Shown here: positions 42,849 through 46,915 of the stretch, in pieces
Layout of the letters: each line of letters starts with the position of its first letter
Position numbering within the stretch: the first letter of the stretch is position 1
Origin: Muribaculaceae bacterium
GTDB taxonomy: Bacteria; Bacteroidota; Bacteroidia; Bacteroidales; Muribaculaceae
Length of the DNA stretch: 46,915 nucleotides
NCBI GenBank assembly: GCA_017478855.1
Contig: JAFVCX010000082.1
Location: forward strand, 1 to 46,915
Direction of reading: 5' to 3'
The notes under the pieces: model-generated
The model's input: only the letters and a program-made list of their open reading frames with translations
What the model was told of the DNA's origin: nothing
Database searches by the model: none
Program-made: the position numbers and the translations under genes

Positions 42849-43526
42849 TTACATGCGTGTGTCAACATGAAGGATTTGCTGCACGAGCATCATGTTGCGG
42901 ATGTCGTCGCGGCGAATGTCCATGTCGTCATATTCACGGTTGGCACTGCGCAGGGTCACGAAAGCGGGGTCAGGATTGCGCCGCACATATTTGATGAGGC
43001 GATAATCATCGAGGGTCACCACATAAATCTGCCCCCAATAGATGTATTGCAGGTTGGTCAATTCGCGCAAGGCCACATAGTCGCCATTGCGAATCACGGG
43101 ACTCATCGAGTCGCCGCTCACGCGCACAATGCGGCAATCGTTGCCCACGTCGGGCAAGTCAATCCAGCCCACTATTTGCTCATCGGTAAAGAGTTGTGCG
43201 CGAGGCATCGAGCCTGCCGTAACATCAATGTCGTAGACGGGCGTGGCATCCTTGCGCCGCGTGGGCAGCTCAGTCACCGTGCGGTCGGTCACAGGGGCGG
43301 TTTTGGCAAAAGGCAGGTCTGTGCCGTCGAGCAGCCATTGCTTCGACACGCCCATATTCACCACAAACCGGTTGATGAGCGAATCGCTCAGTGGCATGCG
43401 CCCATTAAGGTATTTCGACAAGTTGGAGGAATCCACATCAAGTTTCTGTGCCAAATCCACTTGACGAAGATGCAATTCGCTCATTAAAAACTTGATGCGC
43501 TCTATGATTTCTTTTTCGTTCTTCAT
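42849..43526 (-). CDS. XRE-type transcriptional regulator with S24 (LexA/CI-like) peptidase domain
   Basis: A 225-residue phage-repressor-like regulator. An N-terminal helix-turn-helix (about 8-58, LRQVDLAQKLDVDSSNLSKYLNG) binds DNA. The C-terminal half has the LexA/UmuD fold, with the catalytic dyad Ser140 (RVSGDSMSPVI) and Lys179 (YRLIKYVRR). An Ala104-Gly105 bond sits where self-cleavage would occur, so it may respond to DNA damage through RecA. Its promoter contains a perfect 8-bp inverted repeat overlapping the -7 box, consistent with autoregulation. It lies 19 bases upstream of the M16 gene. Not an obvious prophage: no other phage gene is adjacent. High confidence for the fold; the regulon is unknown. 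Confidence 0.92.
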   Translation of the reverse strand: MKNEKEIIERIKFLMSELHLRQVDLAQKLDVDSSNLSKYLNGRMPLSDSLINRFVVNMGVSKQWLLDGTDLPFAKTAPVTDRTVTELPTRRKDATPVYDIDVTAGSMPRAQLFTDEQIVGWIDLPDVGNDCRIVRVSGDSMSPVIRNGDYVALRELTNLQYIYWGQIYVVTLDDYRLIKYVRRNPDPAFVTLRSANREYDDMDIRRDDIRNMMLVQQILHVDTRM

Positions 43527-43582
43527 AGCATATTCGGTTTTTGATGCATGATAGTGGATGTGATTTGCTTTACTTGTGCAGG

Positions 43583-43615
43583 CAAAATTACAACTTTAAT
43601 TGTAATTAACCCAAA
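43583..43615 (-). promoter_or_regulatory. Promoter and operator of the S24 regulator gene
   Basis: On the minus strand, TTTG (complement of 43612-43615), a 21-base spacer and TAATTTTG (complement of 43583-43590) form the promoter. Within it, AATTACAA (43586-43593) and TTGTAATT (43600-43607) make a perfect 8-bp inverted repeat with a 6-base spacer, well placed for an autorepressor. Confidence 0.75.
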
Positions 43616-43629
43616 TTTTATGCTCAAAA

Positions 43630-43788
43630 ATCACAAAAAACAAAGGTCTTGACATGTCCATGCCAAGACCCCCAATACTAATAATTACTAATACTTGAAA
43701 ACTATAATGCTCCTCAAGCCTTATGTCCCAAAAGGGACACAGTTGCTTTAAGTGTAACAAAACCGTTTCACAACGCCTCTGTTACTGG
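43630..43788 (-). ncRNA. Candidate small RNA, about 155 nt, family not recognised
   Basis: A leftward transcription unit without an open frame. It has an exact promoter (43792-43823) and ends in a terminator: GGTCTTG (43645-43651) pairs with CAAGACC (43664-43670) around a 12-base partly paired loop, followed by TTTGTTTTTT on the minus strand. Inside are three more stems, read on the minus strand: GTAACA with TGTTAC enclosing CGTT-GTGA-AACG, TGTCCC-TTTT-GGGACA (43724-43739), and CTTGA with TCAAG. It could instead be a terminated leader of the S24 regulator gene downstream. It does not have the rod shape of 6S RNA. No known family was recognised. Confidence 0.65.
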
Positions 43789-43791
43789 ATG

Positions 43792-43823
43792 CAAAGATAT
43801 AGCGATTTTGCGACTTGGCCAAA
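43792..43823 (-). promoter_or_regulatory. Consensus promoter of the candidate small RNA
   Basis: On the minus strand, TTTG (complement of 43820-43823), a 20-base spacer and TATCTTTG (complement of 43792-43799). This is an exact Bacteroidota promoter with no coding frame behind it. Confidence 0.8.
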
Positions 43824-44107
43824 TGCGTGAATACTAAAAATTGTAAAACAGCTCATTTTAGCGTAATTTAGGCAAGAAAAAATGACTTTTTTGCAAAAAA
43901 TATCACAATTCAGGCCGATTTTCAATCCAAATTTATGGTTCTCGTTAGGGATACTCGTCCTGATGGCAAATGAGGTTGAGGCCGCTGTTGTGGTGGCGCA
44001 TCGGAGATGCACCACCCGTCGCACAAATCGCAAATATATTTGGTTTTTCTCTCACCTTGCACTAACGTTGCCGTTATGCGGCGAAATTAGGCGGCACCTC
44101 AACAATA

Positions 44108-44155
44108 AAAATAAACGAGTTTATTTTGTATTGTTTTCGGTTTGCACTAATTTTG
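44108..44155 (+). promoter_or_regulatory. Promoter of the HAD phosphatase gene with an upstream palindrome
   Basis: TTTG (44125-44128), a 19-base spacer and TAATTTTG (44148-44155). AAAATAAAC (44108-44116) and GTTTATTTT (44119-44127) form a perfect 9-bp palindrome touching the -33 element and may be an operator. The leader is about 15-20 bases. Confidence 0.75.
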
Positions 44156-44175
44156 TTCCCTCAAATCATTCACGC

Positions 44176-45024
44176 ATGGCACGCACCACCACACTCTATG
44201 TGAGCGATCTCGACGGCACTCTGCTCGATGCCAACTCTCAGCTCAGCCCTGAAAGCATCGCCACACTCAATCATCTCATCACCCGGCAGGGGGCACTGTT
44301 CACCGTGGCCACGGCACGCACACCCGCCACAGTGGTGCCCTTGCTGCAACAAGTGCGCACCACCCTACCCTTTGTGGTGATGGCAGGTGCAGCCATGTGG
44401 GACAACGCTTCGCGCACCCTGCTGCATGTGCAAAAAATTGACCCCGAAATTGAGCGCGCCATCGTGGCCATCTATGAGCGGCACGGCTTGCAACCGTTCA
44501 TCTACCGGCAGCACGGTCATGTGCTGCACGCGCATCATGTGGGAGCCATGTCGGCATCAGAAGAAGCCTTCGTGGCGCAACGGCAAGGCTCACCCTACAA
44601 GCGATTCCTGCTCGACGCGCCGGCCTACGAACCCAGTCCCGACCCTGCCATGCTCATTTTCTCGATGAACGACTATGGCCGGCTGGAGCAGGTGTACCGC
44701 GAGGTGGTGGCCACCACTCCTTGCGAAGCCATGTTTTACCACGACATTTTCGACCCTCACGAGGGACTGCTCGAAATTTACAGGAAAGGTACTACCAAAG
44801 CCGCCGCCATCAGGCGGTTGGCCCAAGAGGTGGGCGCTACACGCATCGTGGCCTTTGGCGACAATCGCAACGATATTGCCATGCTGCAAGCGGCCGATGT
44901 GGCGGTGGCCGTAGAGAATGCCGTGCCCGAAGTGAAAGCTGTGGCACACAGCGTCATAGGCCCTAACACCGCACACAGCGTGGCACGCTACATCGAGCGT
45001 GACCTTGAAACTCAGGGGGAATAA
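44176..45024 (+). CDS. HAD-superfamily (Cof-type) phosphatase
   Basis: A 282-residue cytoplasmic hydrolase of the haloacid dehalogenase class IIB, acting on small phosphorylated metabolites. Motif I is SDLDGTLLDAN (nucleophile Asp11, acid/base Asp13). Motif III Lys is probably in GTTKAAAIRRL, and motif IV is FGDNRNDIAML (about 228-238). The ATG at 44176 was chosen over upstream in-frame codons because the promoter lies inside that extension and the family begins here. Substrate not predictable; members include sugar-phosphate and flavin- or pyridoxal-phosphate phosphatases. High confidence for the family. Confidence 0.94.
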   Translation: MARTTTLYVSDLDGTLLDANSQLSPESIATLNHLITRQGALFTVATARTPATVVPLLQQVRTTLPFVVMAGAAMWDNASRTLLHVQKIDPEIERAIVAIYERHGLQPFIYRQHGHVLHAHHVGAMSASEEAFVAQRQGSPYKRFLLDAPAYEPSPDPAMLIFSMNDYGRLEQVYREVVATTPCEAMFYHDIFDPHEGLLEIYRKGTTKAAAIRRLAQEVGATRIVAFGDNRNDIAMLQAADVAVAVENAVPEVKAVAHSVIGPNTAHSVARYIERDLETQGE

Positions 45025-45056
45025 TCTTTTTCAGAAACGAAAGTCCGGTCAACTCA

Positions 45057-45860
45057 TCACAGCGTCACGCGCTGCAAGTCATCGGGCACCACCACATGCC
45101 CCGCAAACACCGTGCGAGCCTCGGCGGCAAACCGCTGCGCCCGCGTGGCGAGGCCGGCATCCACCGTGTGGTAGAGAAGCAGGTTTTCCACTTGCAGCTC
45201 TTGTGCGGCTCGCGCGGCATCGAGCACCGTGCTGTGATGTTTTTCATAGGCTCGATGCTGCTCACGGTCGGCATACAGGCAAAAGGCTTCACACAACAAC
45301 CAGTCGCATCCTCTCACATATTGCTCGCTCACCGGTTTGTATGGCTCATCGCCCAAGCAGGTGAGCCGCCGCCCGTCGGGCAAGATGGCACTGAACCCGA
45401 ATTGCTTGGTCTTGGTGGAGCCAATGTCAAAAAACGTCACCTGCATATCGTCCACCGCCATGCGCTCACCGTCGCGCACCACGCGCAGAACTATGCCGTG
45501 ATCCAATTCGCTGTAAATCTTGCGGGGCATCATCAGGGCGCACATCGTGCGCAAGGCATGCTCGGCCTCATCGTGGCAATAAATCGTGAGCGTGCCCCGA
45601 AAAGCGCCTTTATGAATCATGGGTGAGATTTTCCTTATCATCCACACCACGCCCATAATGTGGTCGGTGTGGCAGTGGGTTACAAAGAGGTGGTGCACCT
45701 CGGTGATGGCCACTCCGGCGCGTTGCAGCTGGTTGAAGATGCCGTTGCCGCCGCCGGCATCCACCATCATGCCACCGCCCGGCGTGCGCAAAAAGAAGCA
45801 AGTGTTGTAGCAGCGCGTGCACATGGCATTGCCGGTTCCCAGCATCACAACTTCACACAT
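45057..45860 (-). CDS. Metallo-beta-lactamase-fold hydrolase (RNase Z-like)
   Basis: A 267-residue cytoplasmic enzyme with the dinuclear zinc motif THCHTDH (His62, His64, Asp66, His67). The N-terminal CEVVMLGTGNAM matches the LGTGxA start of RNase Z and related hydrolases. Further likely ligands are Asp in CLGDEPY and His in LLLYHTVD. The end GHVVVPDDLQRVTL matches the C-terminal pattern of this group. A usual RNase Z flexible arm is not evident, so a tRNA-processing role should not be assumed. Its start is 5 bases from the end of the upstream histidine kinase gene on the same strand, so they form an operon. Family is firm; substrate unknown. Confidence 0.92.
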   Translation of the reverse strand: MCEVVMLGTGNAMCTRCYNTCFFLRTPGGGMMVDAGGGNGIFNQLQRAGVAITEVHHLFVTHCHTDHIMGVVWMIRKISPMIHKGAFRGTLTIYCHDEAEHALRTMCALMMPRKIYSELDHGIVLRVVRDGERMAVDDMQVTFFDIGSTKTKQFGFSAILPDGRRLTCLGDEPYKPVSEQYVRGCDWLLCEAFCLYADREQHRAYEKHHSTVLDAARAAQELQVENLLLYHTVDAGLATRAQRFAAEARTVFAGHVVVPDDLQRVTL

Positions 45861-45865
45861 AACCT

Positions 45866-46915
45866 TCAGGTTTTTATGATGGGTAACTCTATGGCAAAGG
45901 AGGTGCCCTTGCCCGGCTCGCTGTCTTTCACATAGATGCGACCTCCGTGATACTCCTCAATGATGCGTTTCACCAGCGTCAGTCCCAATCCCCAGCCGCG
46001 TTTCTTGGTGGTGAAGCCGGGCGTGAACACGTTTTTGAAATTTTTGCGTGCGATGCCCTTGCCGGTGTCGCTCACTAGAATTAGGGCGCGGTTGTCGTCG
46101 GCCGTGACACTGATGCGCAAATCTCCCTCGCCGTCCATCGCGTCCACCGCGTTCTTGGTGAGGTTCTCCATCACCCATTCAAAGAGCGACTGACAAAGCA
46201 TGATGCCGCAGTTGTAGCGGTCGTCCACCTCCACGGTGAGGTGCACTCGCTTGGGAATGCGGGTGCGCATATAGGCAAGGCTCTCGCTCACCGCCTCGTT
46301 GATAAAGGTCAACTCCTTGTCGGGCATAGAGCCTATTTTCGAGAAACGGTCGGCAATCACGCTCAAGCGGTGCACGTCCTTGTCCATATCAGCCACCACG
46401 CCGGCGTCCACGTCCATCGTGCCCAGCATTTGCGTCCACGCCATCAGCGATGAGATGGGCGTGCCCAGCTGGTGGGCCGTTTCCTTTGAGAGTCCCACCC
46501 ACACCTTGTTCTGCTCAGCCTTTTTCACGCTGATAAGGGCAAAGTAGGCAATGGCGATAAAAATGAGCATCACCATGAGCTGAATGTAGGGGAACCACGC
46601 CAAGCGGCGCAGCACCGTGCTGTCTTCATAATAAAGATATTGCGTGGTGTTCTCGTCAATCTTGATTTCAATCTTGTTTTGTGAGCCACGCAGCGAGGCC
46701 AGCTTCTTTTGCAGATAGATGCGGTTGGCATCGCTGATGTTGTAGGGCGCGAGGCTGTCGATGGGCTCAGGCAGCGAGAAATTTCGGTGCAGCATGATGT
46801 TGCCGCCGGCATCCACCAGCAGCACCGGTTTGCTGTGGTTTCCCTCAATGATAGAGAGCAAGAAGTCCACGTCGGTCTGCACCAGTGCCGACGTGCTGTC
46901 GGCCGGCTCGTTGCC
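45866..46915 (-). CDS. Membrane sensor histidine kinase, 5' end cut by the window edge
   Basis: The C-terminal 349 or so residues of a two-component sensor. The frame continues to the right edge, so the start and any first transmembrane helix are outside. An extracytoplasmic sensing region is followed by one transmembrane helix (FPYIQLMVMLIFIAIAYFALISV). The H-box is ETAHQLGTPISSL (phospho-acceptor His near base 46474). The ATPase domain has the N-box ENLTKNAVDAM, the G1 box DTGKGI and the G2 box KKRGWGLGLTL. The HQLGTPISSL and GWGLGL variants are typical of Bacteroidota kinases. No response regulator is seen in the window; it may lie beyond the edge. The MBL hydrolase gene follows after 5 bases. 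Very high confidence. Confidence 0.95.
   Translation of the reverse strand, partial: GNEPADSTSALVQTDVDFLLSIIEGNHSKPVLLVDAGGNIMLHRNFSLPEPIDSLAPYNISDANRIYLQKKLASLRGSQNKIEIKIDENTTQYLYYEDSTVLRRLAWFPYIQLMVMLIFIAIAYFALISVKKAEQNKVWVGLSKETAHQLGTPISSLMAWTQMLGTMDVDAGVVADMDKDVHRLSVIADRFSKIGSMPDKELTFINEAVSESLAYMRTRIPKRVHLTVEVDDRYNCGIMLCQSLFEWVMENLTKNAVDAMDGEGDLRISVTADDNRALILVSDTGKGIARKNFKNVFTPGFTTKKRGWGLGLTLVKRIIEEYHGGRIYVKDSEPGKGTSFAIELPIIKT

Larger units (their letters stand above)
43527..44175. other. 649-bp intergenic region holding a small RNA gene and two promoters
   Basis: No protein gene was accepted. From left to right it holds the S24 promoter/operator (43583-43615), a leftward small RNA transcript (about 43630-43788) with its promoter (43792-43823), a strong imperfect stem GGTGG-C-GCATC / GATGC-A-CCACC (43992-44016), a possible rightward -7 box TATATTTG (44035-44042), a palindrome at 44062-44090 that resembles the hairpin near 39983-40007, a perfect 9-bp palindrome (44108-44127), and the HAD-gene promoter. 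Confidence 0.7.

Noticed and set aside
43630-43788. Identification of the candidate small RNA as 6S RNA or tmRNA
   Set aside because: The predicted fold is a string of separate hairpins, not the long rod with a central bubble of 6S, and there is no tRNA-like end or tag frame of tmRNA.
43782-44033. An 83-codon minus-strand frame in the intergenic region
   Set aside because: It overlaps the small-RNA promoter, lacks a start signal and has no recognisable sequence feature.
43882-44175. N-terminal extension of the HAD phosphatase in the same frame
   Set aside because: It contains the predicted promoter and palindromes, has a different composition, and the family starts at MARTTTLYVSDLDG.

Overview
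The window is a piece of a Bacteroidales chromosome, probably from a gut member of the Muribaculaceae/Prevotellaceae type. The evidence is two SusC/SusD outer-membrane uptake loci, lipoproteins with Bacteroidota-style lipoboxes, secreted proteins with a type IX-like C-terminal tail, and many promoters that fit the Bacteroidota consensus (TTTG, about 20 bases, then TAnnTTTG) with almost no Shine-Dalgarno sequences. The standard genetic code fits. The genus is an inference.

Layout: (1) 1-5.3 kb: the 3' end of leuS, a secreted C10 cysteine protease, and an RdgB/HAM1 nucleotide-pool pyrophosphatase. (2) 5.4-17.6 kb: two divergent uptake loci. susC1-susD1-lipoprotein runs leftward and susC2-susD2 runs rightward. 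Their starts share a 98-bp perfect inverted repeat that brackets a 581-bp regulatory segment, an arrangement that could allow DNA inversion. (3) 17.7-21.1 kb: a small secreted dockerin protein, then a 966-residue beta-helix protein resembling the Cthe_2159 carbohydrate-binding family. (4) 21.3-25.6 kb: a housekeeping block, DUF177 (yceD)-rpmF-fabH-era-der. (5) 25.9-31 kb: a large secreted multidomain protein, an LpxL/HtrB-like acyltransferase, and pgi. (6) 31-33.2 kb: an isolated phage-derived pair on the minus strand, terminase large subunit plus M15 peptidase. The terminase has its own promoter but a 2-nt frameshift near its N-terminus. (7) 33.3-41.5 kb: an acyl-CoA synthetase, a small Ala-rich lipoprotein, tRNA-Lys, an AAA+/DUF4143 ATPase cassette inserted between tRNA-Lys and pepT with an 83-bp direct duplication, pepT, a secreted DNA/RNA nuclease, and an aminopeptidase P reached through a duplicated 48-bp promoter-bearing repeat. 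(8) 41.6-46.9 kb: an M16 protease behind an S24/XRE regulator, a candidate small RNA with its own promoter and terminator, a HAD phosphatase, an MBL hydrolase, and the 3' part of a sensor histidine kinase.

Functionally, the secreted C10 protease, the two SusCD importers, PepT, PepP and M16 suggest a peptide- and glycan-scavenging lifestyle. No CAZyme, sigma/anti-sigma pair, SusR or hybrid two-component regulator lies next to the SusCD loci. The parts most worth checking are the inverted repeat between the susC genes, the ATPase insertion with its 34-bp phased repeats, the unassigned small RNA, and the frameshifted terminase module.

All calls come from reading the sequence and recalling family features. 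No database search was run.
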